This document shows, piece by piece, positions 1 through 10,613 of a stretch of DNA of 64,000 nt (positions are counted from its first letter, which is position 1; the number at the start of each line of letters is the position of its first letter). The DNA is from Sesamum alatum (lineage: Eukaryota; Streptophyta; Magnoliopsida; Lamiales; Pedaliaceae). The notes below the pieces were generated by a model, which did no database searches, was not told where the DNA came from, and was given only the letters and a program-made list of their open reading frames with translations. The translations under genes and the position numbers were made by a program. Where the stretch lies: contig JACGWO010000002.1 in assembly GCA_034509735.1 (NCBI GenBank), forward strand, positions 22,739,636 to 22,803,635. The letters are read 5' to 3'.

Positions 1-160
1 AGTGGCCGCGCGCAGGTGGGCGCCTGCGCGCGCGCCATGCGCGCGGACGCTGCTGGCCGAGGGCCAGCGCGCGAGCTTGCTGCCTACGCGTGCACGCGCG
101 CTGCCTTGTGCGCGCGAGCGGCCGGCCAGCACAACGGCTGGGCCGTTTTGTGCCGTTTTT
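1..160 (+). other. GC-rich leader island of A-del copy 1
   Basis: This is a strongly GC-rich, CpG-rich stretch dominated by alternating GCGC runs, in a leader that is otherwise AT-rich. The same kind of island sits just inside the primer-binding site of each other element here (10055-10400, 25745-25890, 33478-33560, 41545-41945, 52925-53070). Open frames through it are compositional and not conserved as proteins. Confidence 0.75.
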
Positions 161-976
161 CGACTTTTTCCGGAAAATTCGATTTTCTGTATTTTCTGCA
201 CAATATTCTGAAAATATGTTAATTTTGCATTTTTGATTTTGGATAATTGGATTATTCCTTGAATTAAATTTGCTTAATTAATTTGGGATTAATACATGCA
301 TTGGATGCATTGTGTAAAATGTCCATTAAATTTAAAATTTGAATTTTGCATATTATTTATATGTTTATGCTTTTGTGATGTTGGACATCACTTGGATATT
401 TGGAATATCCATTGGTTATTTATGCATGATTATTTGGAATAATTATGTTATGTGAGTCGATGGAATCAACATGGAATGATCACAAGAGCCCTAGACCTTG
501 TGCATGGATGAATGTATGATCATTTATTTTCTATTGGGTGGGGCCTGCGTGCCTCTTGTTTTTGGGACTATCATCTCCCGTATTTTCAGCCTCATGATGT
601 TAAGGCTTGTTTTCCTTATTACCAATGTATTACTTTCAGTTGTAATGAGAGTAGATAGGACCACCCTAGACAGACCATAGACTCACTGCGGGCTCAGTGG
701 GCCGCATAGGTTGGGCTTGTGATCATCCTAACAGGGGTATGCTATGTTTTATGCATGCGGCGTTTTTTTTTATTTGTCGCTTTAAATATTGGATATTTAT
801 GCATGCTAAAACACAATAATGTGATGAGGTCTCGGTCACACACAAACTCTCATTTGGTTGGACCAAATTAAATATTAGGCCCAGAACGGACTTGGATCAA
901 AATGGTATTTTGGTCTGTCCGAGCCTTCCATCCACAGCAATGTGGTGAGGAAGCTACCACTACCCAAGTGTGGTCT

Positions 977-1069
977 CACGAGTCGTGGCACACTTGGACT
1001 AGGGGAAAGCTGCACTATTGTTGTGAACAAAAAGACTGCGCTCGCTATTTCCCTGTCTCACGAGTCGTG
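977..1069 (+). promoter_or_regulatory. Twin CACGAGTCGTG palindromes in leader
   Basis: Two copies of the odd-length palindrome CACGAGTCGTG lie at 977-987 and 1059-1069, 82 bases apart. Both are perfect here. Equivalent pairs occur at 54015-54025 and 54097-54107 (one change in the second) and in family B at 33818-33828 and 33898-33908 (one change in each). The position is about 260-360 bases upstream of the leader TATA box. A role as a transcription-factor site is inference. Confidence 0.45.
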
Positions 1070-1332
1070 GGGGGCGACAGTTTGAGGCATGATTTGGTTG
1101 ATGGGTCGGGCCTAACACTGAGTAACATGGTTCGCTTGGAGTCCTCGGAACCATGCGAATAGGTGAGGCAAAATATCTTGGGAATCTCATTGGATGAGAA
1201 TGATATTGGATATCTCCCACGAGGTCTTCTTCATGTGAATCGTAAAAGCGGGGCATGGAGATTACGCTTGTGGATCCCAAGCCCACTAGGAAATGGTTTC
1301 CCGAAACTCCGCTTGAGAGTGGCGGACTTTCG

Positions 1333-1340
1333 TATAAATA
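1333..1340 (+). promoter_or_regulatory. TATA box in leader, upstream of gag
   Basis: TATAAATA within the context CGTATAAATAGTGGGAG, 105 bases before the gag ATG. The same motif at the same place occurs in A-del copy 2 (54371-54378), A1 (24422-24429, minus strand) and B2 (34172-34179). It could be an internal promoter for a short gag transcript separate from the LTR promoter. No transcript evidence is available here. Confidence 0.45.
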
Positions 1341-1437
1341 GTGGGAGGGTTAAAGACTAAAAGACCAAGTCTTCAACTTGAACAATAATATTACCATCAT
1401 CTGCTAATTTCTGCTTTACATTTTCATTAATGTAGAT

Positions 1438-2967
1438 ATGTCTAAGAACCCGTTAACCATGATTCTTTAGACTAACAAATTCAACGGAACGAACTACTCG
1501 GACTGGCTGAGAAACCTGAGGATTGTCCTCGGTTTCGAGAACCAAAGCTACGTCTTGGACGAGCCGCCACCGAGTGACTTACCGGAGGGGTCCACGTCTG
1601 AAGAACGTTTGACGTTCGAGAAATGGCATGAGGACAACCGGAAAGTACGCAGTATCATACTGGCTTCGATGTCTAACGACAATCCAGAAGCAGTATGAGA
1701 GGCTGGACAACGTCTCCGCCATAATGCTCCGCATGAACGAGGTTTTATGCGGTTCCGGATAGGCATATTAGATATGCCGCCACAAAAGCATTCTTTGGCA
1801 CCAAGCTTGCTGAAGGAGCGTCTGTACAGAGTCATGGGGTCAAGATGCTCTCCCTAGTGGAGAAACTCGAGGACCTTAAAGCTGGGCTTAACAATGACAC
1901 GTACATTGACGTGATCCTCCAGTCGCTTCCTCCATCCTATGACCCGTTTGTTGTAAACTACAACATGAACGGACTTGAGAAGTCTATTCATGAGTTGATC
2001 AACATGCTGGTCCAATACGAGGCAACGACCCACAAGTCGGCGCCGGCGGTATTGATAGGAGAGGCTTCGACCTCCAAGGCGAATGGCAAGAGGGCCGGAC
2101 GCTGGAAGAGGAAGAAGGGCAAAGGGAAGATGGTTGTGGCCCCTGCTCACGCTCCGGGCGTCCCTGTTGCTCCGGTTGGACTGAGCAAAGGGAAAGGGAA
2201 GACCCGTGGTTCTCAGCGGTCCAAGGCAAATGATGTCTGCATGCATTGCCAAGGGAAAGGGCATTGGAAGAGGGAGTGCCCACAACTCCTCTCCAACCCA
2301 GGTGTGTTTGTGGTTGAAGTTAATATGATTACTAATTCTGCTTCATGGGTATTGGATACCGGGTGTGGTGCTCACATCTGCAATGATTTGCAGGCACCGC
2401 AAAGAAGCAGAAGGCTAACCAAGGATGAGATGATCCTGAGGCTAGGCGATGGCAAGGCCGTTGCTGCGGAGGCCGTAGGATCACTAGAGTTAGCCATTAG
2501 TAGTCATGTTAGGATTGTACTGAATGACTGTTTCTATGTACCTAGCATGATTAAAAACATTGTTTCCATCCCGGTCCTTGATAAGGAGGGATATGAATTT
2601 ACCATCAATAAAAATGGTTTTTTCATTATCAAAGATGGTATTTCTCATTTGCTTGGTACATTGGTCAACGGTCTGTACATACTTCAACAGTCTAATTGGA
2701 TTATGACTGCAGAACACAAAAGAAAACGTGATGATCACAATAACGCACAGATATGGCATGCGAGGTTAGGTCATATCTCTAAAGATAGGATAAGAAGGTT
2801 GGTGGACTCAAAGAGTCTAGAAATAGACGATTTGGACAACCTACCGACCTGCGAATCCTGTCTAAAGGGAAAAGATGACCAAGAAACCCTTTGTTGGACA
2901 AAGTACGCTAGCCAGTAGTCTGTTGGATTTGATCCATACAGATGTCTGTGGTCCACTAAATACTCAG
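1438..2967 (+). pseudogene. gag-protease-integrase N-terminus, broken
   Basis: Family A Gag polyprotein remnant. The ATG at 1438 begins the MSKNPLT motif shared by all family copies. A TAG soon interrupts (the Glu codon of the ILETNK motif), and extra bases near 1681 and 1745 shift the frame. From 1845 the frame is open to 2918. That frame covers the Gag C-terminus, a CCHC knuckle (2238-2279, C-x2-C-x4-H-x4-C), the protease motif DTG (Asp codon 2355-2357) and the integrase HHCC finger (HARLGH at about 2757, CESC at 2850-2861). An extra A near 2871 shifts the frame again. Unlike copy 2 and A1, the protease DTG triad is intact. The coding region stops at 2967, where the LTR begins. Confidence 0.9.
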
Positions 2968-5196
2968 TGTTGGAATAGGTGACCAGAAAGCCAATAGGTT
3001 TGGCGATTTGTAACCTATCCGACAACTTGATGTGAATATAATATTATTATGTGATGAATAAGATGAGTGTTCGTCACCAATGGTACCTTCTTTGTTGCGC
3101 TCATCTTACATTTGTTAAAATGGTGTTTAACTTATATCGCAACAAAGCTCACAGACCATAGATAACAACTCGTGCAGTTGGGCCACGCATTGGATGGTGG
3201 TCATGAAACCAACTGATTAAGAGTTGGGTCTGAAACGTTCCAAGTCGAGGACCTCGAGACAGGGCATCGATAGTCCTATTGAGACTTGCGTCAAGAGTCG
3301 TGTTCATTGGATGAGTGCCGTGTTTCATCGGCGACAGACGTGAGACGCCTACACGATCTTGATGGGTTGGTCGACTGGGGTCGAGCCGACTGGACTGACT
3401 CGCGGGGATCATCATATGGAAGCCTTGGAGGCTTGGTCGGTATGATTGGTTTTCCCCGGTTCCGATAGTACGGGAGTAATCCTCAGACTTGAGGGATCAT
3501 GGCAGTCGCGTGCACATGACGGCTGTACCTTGGATCTAGCAAGAGGTAATCATTCTGTAAGATGATTATCATAAGCCTTGTCCAGTGCAGTCGGAATGTG
3601 TAGCGAGGACGGTGGATTCAAAGAAGAGGATCCGTCCCCTGTCAGTACGTGACAGAGGTATCTCCTATGCACTCGGAGACACGTTCATGCTGTTTAAACC
3701 TATGGCCAAAGTGGTTGGTCGAACAGGGAATGGTTTCCTGTGTCGACGCAATGAAGCATACGTGGTCTCGAGTATTAAGCATAGATGCCTAGTCAAGGAT
3801 GGGAACCGACGCCCAATTCCATACCCTAGACTAAGGCCGGGAGACGGTAGACGGAAGGATCGTACCCGTACGGAATCGGCGCCTAAATGTTCACGCCAAT
3901 TCACCTAGTCTCTAGTGCCATGGACCGTTGCTAGACGGCCACCCATGGTAACGGGCCCTTGTGGGACACGGGCCCAAGTCTAGCTGAGGGTGAACCTAAA
4001 GGGTCACACACAAATCACCGAGGAGGTTGAGAGATCGACTTGGAGTCAATCTCGAAGGATGAAATAAGTAATTGGATTACTTAAGGGAAAGTCCATTGGA
4101 TGGACCGGCCGATATTGTATCGGGCTTTCATTTAATCGGTAAATTGGATTTTCGATTAAATATGAAAAGTTGAGATGTTGAGACGTTGGATATTTTAATT
4201 GGATTAAAAGATCAACGGGAATAATTTAAGTGGATATTAAATTGGATTTAATATTGGGTTCGTCGTAATTGGATTACGATAAAACCCGGTCCGTTAAATT
4301 ATACTCGAGAGGAGAAATAATTCCTAATTTGGAATAGGAAGAAGTTGGACTTCTTCCCTTAATTAAATATGGCCGACATGCTCCCTTGGAGGAAGCAAAA
4401 TCAGCCATGTTTCATGCTAGGTGGTATGTTGACTTGTCTCTTTTGGAAAGAGACAAATCGACTCCAATCAAGCTCTTCCCTTTTGGTATGATTTGATCAT
4501 ACCATAAATTTTGGTAGGCTTGATTGAAGAATTGATGGTGATTGATTGGAATGAATCTAGACATCCTTGGATGAACCTAGACACATTCCAATAATCACAT
4601 TAATTATGTATATATATTAGAATATACAACACCTAGCATAAGTGATCATTATTCATCTTTTTTCTAGGAAAAAGAGAAGACAAAAATCCTCTCCTCTCTC
4701 TCAAAATTTCGTCCTCCCTCCCTCTCTTACACTTGTGTTCTTCACTTGATTTTGAATCAAGAAGAAGAACAAAGTAAGTTTAAGAGAACACTAATTCATA
4801 GTGTTCTTCTCTTAAACCGATTCCTTCCTAAACCCGTTCTTTTCTAGCAAGAAGAACGTGTATTTCTTCCGGTGTGGTGTGGATCACCTTTGGAGAATCC
4901 ATACGTTTGGATTTCGTGAGCATTTCGGAGAAGGAACAACGCTAGTAGCCGGGAGCATACGCTAAACAATCAAAGGTAACGGTTTATTACGCTTTGATTG
5001 ATTTCATTTGTATATCTATGCCCTATGTGTTTAAATATATGTTTTAATATTTACACATCCTACATCGAACGCCCGGTTGAGCACCCAAGGGTACACCCCT
5101 TGGGATTCGCGTATTTTGAATTTGATTTAAATTTACGCACTTTTCTCGCCTTTCTCGCTTCCGCTCGCGCTCCCGGGCGGATCCGCTTGTCCTTCA
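2968..5196 (+). repeat. 3' LTR of A-del copy 1 (LTR A, 2229 bp)
   Basis: Begins TGTTGGAATAGG and ends TTGTCCTTCA. It matches the other A LTRs over its full length. The long U3 holds a CCATGG-flanked hairpin block (3918-3948), a GGTATGAT/ATCATACC stem near 4484, and a TATA-like TATATATTA at about 4611 followed by a CT-rich tract. Near the end, CCCAAGGG (5084-5091) and CCCTTGGG (5097-5104) form a hairpin. The 5' edge abuts CTCAG of the integrase gene with no polypurine tract. Confidence 0.93.
3585..3908 (+). other. 107-codon open frame inside LTR A
   Basis: A sense-strand frame of 107 codons beginning MQSECVART. It recurs at the same LTR position and length at 51059-51382 and 56620-56943, and on the minus strand at 14916-15239, 27413-27736 and 31235-31558. 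A 110-codon version survives in the old LTR relic at 45408-45740, with roughly 30 residue changes by eye. I recognise no domain. Openness in recent copies follows from sequence similarity. Survival in the relic is the only hint of coding. It is most likely non-coding U3. Confidence 0.25.
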
Positions 5197-6638
5197 CTTA
5201 CGGCAGAAGCATAGGGGATGCCTTTCATCCTTTCAAGTTCCTCATCAGTCTTAGGAGACTGTTTCTTAGATAACTTGATCCCATGCCTCATGGGAAGGAA
5301 ACCTCGTTTGGAGTTGTCCATGCGAAATCTTTTCAGGATTTTCTCCAAATACGAGTTTTAGGTCAGTCCCAACATTCTTCTAGATCTGTCCCTGACTATC
5401 TGGATCCCAAGAATGTAGGAGGCTTCACCCAAATCCTTCATGGAAAATTAAGTGGATAATCATGATTTTGTGTTAACCAATATTCTAACGTCATTTCCTA
5501 TGAGTAGAATATCATCCACATAAAGCAATAGGAACACTATGGAGCTCCCACTAATTTTCTTGTATACACAAGGGTCGGATTCGTTCTTGATGAAATCATA
5601 ACCCCGTATAACTTCATCAAAGTGAATATTCCAACTTTGGGGTGCTTGTTTGAGGCTATAGATGGACTTCTGGAGACGGCAGACTTTCTGCTCTTCTCCG
5701 GCGACTGTGAATCCCTCCGGCTGATCTATGTAGATGTCTTCCTCAATGAAACCATTGAGGAAAGCCATTTTCATGTCTATTTGCCATATTTCAAAGGCAT
5801 ACCATGCCGTTACGGCAAGCAGGATCCGAATGGACTTAGCTATGGCTACCGGCGAATAGGTATCCTCAAAGTCGACCCCTGGTCGTTGAGTGTACCCTTT
5901 TGCCACTAGCCCAGCCTTGAAAGTTGTAACTTCTCCACCAATGCCAAGTTTGCGCTTATAGACCCATTCACACCCAACTGACTTAACGCTTTCGGGTGGG
6001 TCTACAAGTGTCCAGACTTGGTTCTCATTCATGGAGTCCATTTCAGTCTTCATGGTCTCAAGCCATCTTCCCGAGTTGATGTCAGACATCGCGTCCCCGT
6101 AAGTCTTGGGATCCTTATCCAATTGATTGGTCATGCTTAGAAATCTATACCTCACGAGAGGGTGAGACTCTCTAGCTGACCTACGGAGAACGGGAACGTC
6201 AGTGGTGACTGTGGGCGTTGACATAACAGGAGCTGGAGGTTCAGGTACTGGGGCTGGCTCTTTCTGAGGCCGTTCGACATGCTCGGTATGCTGAACTTCT
6301 CGAGGTTGCTCAACCTCCTGGGTGTTTATCCTGAAACCTCTGAGTGAGGTATCCGCGGCTACTGGTGATGACTGATTTGCCTCACTTGACTCCTCAAGGA
6401 TCAGTTCATCAGGTTTGACATCTTCTGGAAACTCTTGTTCCAAGAATACTGCATTCCTTAAAACGAACACCTTTTGTTCCAAGGGGTCATAAAAGTAATA
6501 ACCTGCGGTTTCTTTAGGGTATCCAACGAACCTGCACAAACTAGACTTTGATTCTAGCTTGTCTCCCACTAGCTTCTTGACATATGCAGGGCTCCCCCAC
6601 ACTTTCAAGTAGTTGTAGGATGCAGGCTTGCGTGCCAT
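5197..6638 (-). pseudogene. B1 integrase C-terminus and reverse transcriptase
   Basis: On the minus strand the longest open stretch runs 6638 to 5460 (392 codons). It starts in the integrase C-terminal region (KVWGSPAYVK, GYPKETAGYYFYDP). It continues through a Pro-rich linker into RT, with GYTQRPGVDFEDTYSPVA, the first catalytic Asp region (IDMKMAFLNG), LKQAPQSW and the YVDD box at about 5511-5527. A frameshift near 5462 separates the RT tail, which continues to 5197 in another frame. RT would copy the element RNA inside virus-like particles. The gene ends at the inserted A-del copy 1, so RNase H is not present here. Confidence 0.9.
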
Positions 6639-7480
6639 ATCTCATATGGTGTTTGGGTCAATGCACTGGTTGGCGCCAAGTTCAATAACTTGGCTGCGGT
6701 TTCCAATGCATAGCCCCAAAAAGATAAGGGCAGTTTGGTAAACTCATCATGGATCGGACCATGTCTAACAAGGTTCGATTCCTCCTTTCAGAGACCCCAT
6801 TTAATTGTGATGTCCCGGGAGGTGTCCATTAAGAAATTGTACCGTTTTCTTTAAGATAATTAAGGAACTCAGAACTAAGGTATTCCCCACCTCGGTCTAA
6901 TCATAGGGCTTTAATTTTGCAGCCGGTTTAGTTCTCAACTTCAAGTCTGAATTCTTTAAACCTCTCAAGAGCTTCAGACTTGTACCTCATTAGGTATACA
7001 TAATCATACCGTGAATGATCATCGGGGAAGGTTATGAAGTAGGAGAACCTACCTCGGGCTTGCGTCCTTAGTGGTCCACATAAGTCTATATGGACCAAGT
7101 CTAACAAACTTGTGGCAAGCCTGCATTGTCTTACAAAGGGCTTCTTGGTCATTTTCCCTCTGAGACAGGATTCACAAGTCCGTAGTTGACGCAAGTCCCC
7201 AACCTCTAGGTTCTTTGAGCCTATCAATTTCTTCATCCTATCTTGGGAGATATGACCTATCTTGCATGCAACAGTTGTGTGTTCCCGTTATTACCTATTT
7301 TACATTTGTACTGAGTATTTAGAATGAAATTCGTTTGTTGTAAGACATAGAGACCGTTATTAAGCGTACCAAGCAGATGAGTAATTCCATCCTTCATCAA
7401 ATAAAAGTAATTTTTATTGATTGTAAACTCATAACCACTATTGTCTAATAATGGAATGGAAATGATGTTTCTAATCATGC
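6639..7480 (-). pseudogene. B1 integrase N-terminal and catalytic region
   Basis: Minus-strand frames 7478-7257 and 7236-6928 carry the region after protease, the CESCLRGKMTKKPF part of the HHCC zinc finger, and the integrase core with the Asp of LVHIDLCGP and the second Asp in DDHSRYDYVY. The HHCC histidines are partly lost. A stop replaces the Glu codon just before WTPPGT (near 6832). The segment 6639-6927 carries the rest of the core, including the QLNG region. It is non-functional. Confidence 0.85.
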
Positions 7481-8585
7481 TAGGTACATAATAAACTTGC
7501 TCTAATTCTATACTAATACGATCACTGATTACTAAGCTGGCAGATCCTATTGCTTCTGCCGAGATGGCCTAGCCATTTCCAAGCTTTAGCATCATTTCTC
7601 TGCTACTCAGTTTTCTGCTTCTTTTCAGCACTTGCAAATCATTGCAAATGTGAGCTCCACAGCCGGTATCTAATACTGAAGAGGCAGTGTTAGTAACTAT
7701 ATTAACATCAATCACAAAAATACCTTGCTTGGAGAGGAGTTTGGGGCAATCCCTCTTCCAATGCCCTTTCTCACGGCAATGAATACATATGTCATTTTTC
7801 CTTGACTGTTGCTTTGAGTCAACCTTCCTTTTCCCTTTGCCTTTCCCCACTTTGGCGATGGGAACACTCTTAGTGTTGGTAGCTGCTTTGACGGCTTTTC
7901 CCTTTCCCTTCTTCCTTTTTCAACGTCCGGCACCCTTGCCTTTTGTCTTGGAAGTCGAAGCATCTCCAAACAACACCGATGGCGCAGACCTTTTGGTCGT
8001 TGCCTTGTATTGCACCAACATATTAATTAACTCATGGATACCCTTCTCAAGAGCATTCATGTTGTAGTTAACAATGAATTGGTCGAAGAAGGGTGGGAGT
8101 GACTGAAGGATCACGTCAATGTATGTCTCGTTATCGAGCCCTGCTTTGAGGTCTTAGAGCTTTTCCACCAAGGTATGCATCTTGACCTCATGCTCTTGTA
8201 TAGAGGACCCTTGGGTCATTTTAGTTCCAAAGAACGCCTTCGTTGCGACATACCTAGTATGCTGGTCCGGGACTGCATAGCGATCCTTCAGGCGAGCCAT
8301 AATGGAAGGGACATCGTCTAGCCTCTCATACGGCTTCTGAATCTCATTCGTCATAGAGGCAAGTATGATGCTACGGACTCTTTGGTTATCCTTATGCCAA
8401 GTCTCAAACGTCTCACGTTCTTCTGGCGTGGATCCTTCCGGCAAGGTCCTAGGAAACGGCTCGTCCATGACATAATCTTGGTTCTCGTAATCGAGGACTA
8501 TCCTCAGATTGCGCAATCAGTCATTGTAATTGGTTCCATTAAACTTGTTTGTCTCAAGTATGGTTGATAATGGGTTCTTAGACAT
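7481..8585 (-). pseudogene. B1 gag and protease
   Basis: Gag begins at an ATG at 8585 with the MSKNPLS motif. A Trp codon early in Gag has become TGA near 8518. Gag then continues in pieces (8516-8154, 8114-7920). The CCHC knuckle (CIHCREKGHWKRDC) and the protease triad DTG (SSVLDTGCGAHIC) lie in 7850-7569. Gag is the UBN2 type that builds the particle shell. The knuckle binds the RNA, and the aspartic protease cleaves the polyprotein. At least three breaks are visible, so this is a relic. Confidence 0.9.
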
Positions 8586-10600
8586 TTTAAATCTACATTT
8601 AAAGAACATAACTACAATCAACATAATGAAATTGAAAGTTTTAATAAAATTAAACGCTTGGACTTTAGTCATTTAATGATCCCACTATTTTAACGAAAAC
8701 ACGACACTCTCAAACGTTGTTTTCGGGAAAGTCATTTCCTATTGGGCTCCACATTGATCTCCCCCATACCCCGGTTTTACGATTCGCATGGGGAACAACC
8801 TGTGGGAGGTATTCCATACCATTCTCGTTCCACGAGATTCCCAAGATAACTGTCTCACCCTTTTACATGATCCCGAGGACTCCAAGCGAATCATGTTATT
8901 CGAGCATTAGATGCGACCCACTCAATCGATTCATAGACTCATTGCTACCTCCACGACTTATGAGATAGGTAACAGTGGTGTATTCCTCGTTCATGACAAA
9001 GTACAACTTCTTTTTAGTGCGATAGTCATGCCACGACTCGTGAGACCACGCTATCGACTGAAACTAGCTTCCACAGTTTGCCATGGATGGAAGGCATGGA
9101 CAAACTCCCAGAGTCCAAGTCCATTTATGAAGGGTCTAATATTCAACTTGGTCTGACCAAGTGAGAGTTCTAATGACCGAGATCCCATGCATACATACGT
9201 ACATCCATAATGCATTATAAAGGTTTGCATGCCATAGCAATAACACGATAAATAAACCATTCATTCACCATAAGAGCCACATGAAAAATTAAATCCTAGC
9301 ACGCCCCTGTTGTATGATCACAAGCCCAAATCCTATGCGGTCCACTGAGCCCGTAGTGGATCTATGATCAATCTAGGGTTGGTCCTATACTATTACATTT
9401 AATAATAGCAAACAACAACACACTGGTGGGCCTTGGTCTCTTTCTCCTTCGGGTCTCCATGGAATGCCTTGGATTCCTCATATTGGGCTCTCCATCTAGG
9501 CCATCCCTCATATCCACCATGGAAACTAAAATGAAATAATTCCTCACCACTATACTACTCACATTACAAATTTAAAAGAAACCCCAGCGAAATCCCGGGA
9601 GGAGTACAATTGGAGGGAGATAGAATGCCTTATTATTCCAACACAACTAGAAGAGAGGAGGAGAAAATAAAAAGAGGCACACAGGCCCAACATAAATTTA
9701 AACTATACATCCGGTCTAGGGCTTGTGATCATCCTTTCTCAATCAATGCACATAATTACATGATATCCAATCATATAAATACATGTACATAATCCATGAT
9801 ATCCAATCACATCATCCATAAAAGAAATGAGAGAACGAGCCATGCATGTAAACTTTGCGTAATATTGATAATCCCCTTTCTTGTTTAGGAAAACCTTTCC
9901 TCATTATTTGAAAGTAGTTAAATATTCAGATTCTAAACCAAACAAAATAAAATAACTTTCCAAATAATGTCTTCAAGAAAACATGCAAAAATAAATAAAA
10001 TAAATTTTCAGAAATATTCAAAAAAATTAAAAATAAGAAAAAATACCAAAACGGCGAAGGGTCGCCAGCGCAGGCGGGCCGGCAGGCCTAGCCCGCCGAC
10101 CGCGTGCGCAGGGCATGCCTAGCCGGGTGTGCGCACGCAGGCCCCTGCCTGCTTGCGCGCGCGCTGGCGTGATGGCGGGGCGGCCGTGTACAGGCACCTC
10201 TGTCTGTACGTGATGCCCTGCCGTGCTGCTTGCACACGCGGCCTGCGTGTTCACACGCGCATCGGGCGCGCCTGGCGGCGCTGCCTATACGCGTGCGCAC
10301 GCGCGGCCTACTTGGTCGTGCATCGGCCGCGCGTTTGTGCCTGATGCGATGGCCTGCGCGCGGTGTGCGCCGCAGTCGACCATCGGCTGCCGCGTGATGC
10401 ATTTTTCGTTCCGTTTTATTTTTCTCCACCGTTTTTTCCAAGAAACCAAGAAATACCAAAATCACCAAGAACTCATGCATGATAAACGGCATGAAAATGA
10501 CATTCTTCATAAAATAAAAATCAAGAAACACGTAAATCATGCTATACACATTTTTATGCTTTAAACACTCGTAAAACCCTAGGCTTATACACCGAACCGG
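8586..10600 (-). other. B1 leader with GC-rich island (10055-10400)
   Basis: Two kilobases between gag and the primer-binding site. It contains the family leader sequence, with the TATA motif decayed to TTAAAATA near 8691 (minus strand), AT-rich sequence, and a GC-rich island of about 350 bases at 10055-10400. Open frames in the island are a result of base composition. Confidence 0.7.
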
Positions 10601-10612
10601 GCTCTGATACCA
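10601..10612 (-). other. Primer-binding site of B1
   Basis: GCTCTGATACCA on the plus strand is the complement of TGGTATCAGAGC, the copia site that pairs with the 3' end of initiator-Met tRNA. It lies one base from the LTR edge at 10614. Confidence 0.93.
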
Positions 10613-10613
10613 C

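Larger units (their letters stand above)
161..1437 (+). other. Untranslated leader of A-del copy 1
   Basis: AT-rich leader between the GC-rich island and gag. It holds two copies of an 11-base palindrome (977-987 and 1059-1069) and a TATA box at 1333, listed separately. An 86-codon frame (902-1162) ends in TAG and is followed in the same frame by 65 more codons to 1360. The same arrangement occurs in the two other family A leaders, but I recognise no domain. I infer a regulatory leader and not a gene. Confidence 0.6.
1..5196 (+). mobile_element. A-del copy 1: deleted Ty1/copia element, 5' end outside window
   Basis: The window opens inside the leader of a family A copia element. By comparison with the copy at 48444-58229, about 260 bases of leader and the whole 5' LTR lie to the left. 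The order is leader, broken gag-protease, integrase zinc finger, then a direct jump into the 3' LTR at 2968. The integrase core, RT, RNase H and polypurine tract are all missing, so the element could move only with enzymes supplied in trans. It sits in a minus-strand family B element. The right-hand flank CTTAC (5197-5201) should be repeated to the left of the window if this was a normal insertion. Relative to copy 2, the leader lacks about 130 bases near 659. Confidence 0.9.

Noticed and set aside
2950..2985. Splicing as the cause of the shared A-del deletion
   Set aside because: The removed segment would start GCTAGA and end GGGAGAT. Neither a proper donor nor an AG acceptor sits at the exact junction.
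1..5196. Copy 1 and copy 2 of A-del as a segmental duplication
   Set aside because: Their flanks differ (minus-strand B1 RT versus family C gag), and copy 2 has its own target duplication.
10088..10564. Arg/Ala-rich frames on both strands
   Set aside because: Same GC-rich island effect in B1. The frames do not match those of other islands.
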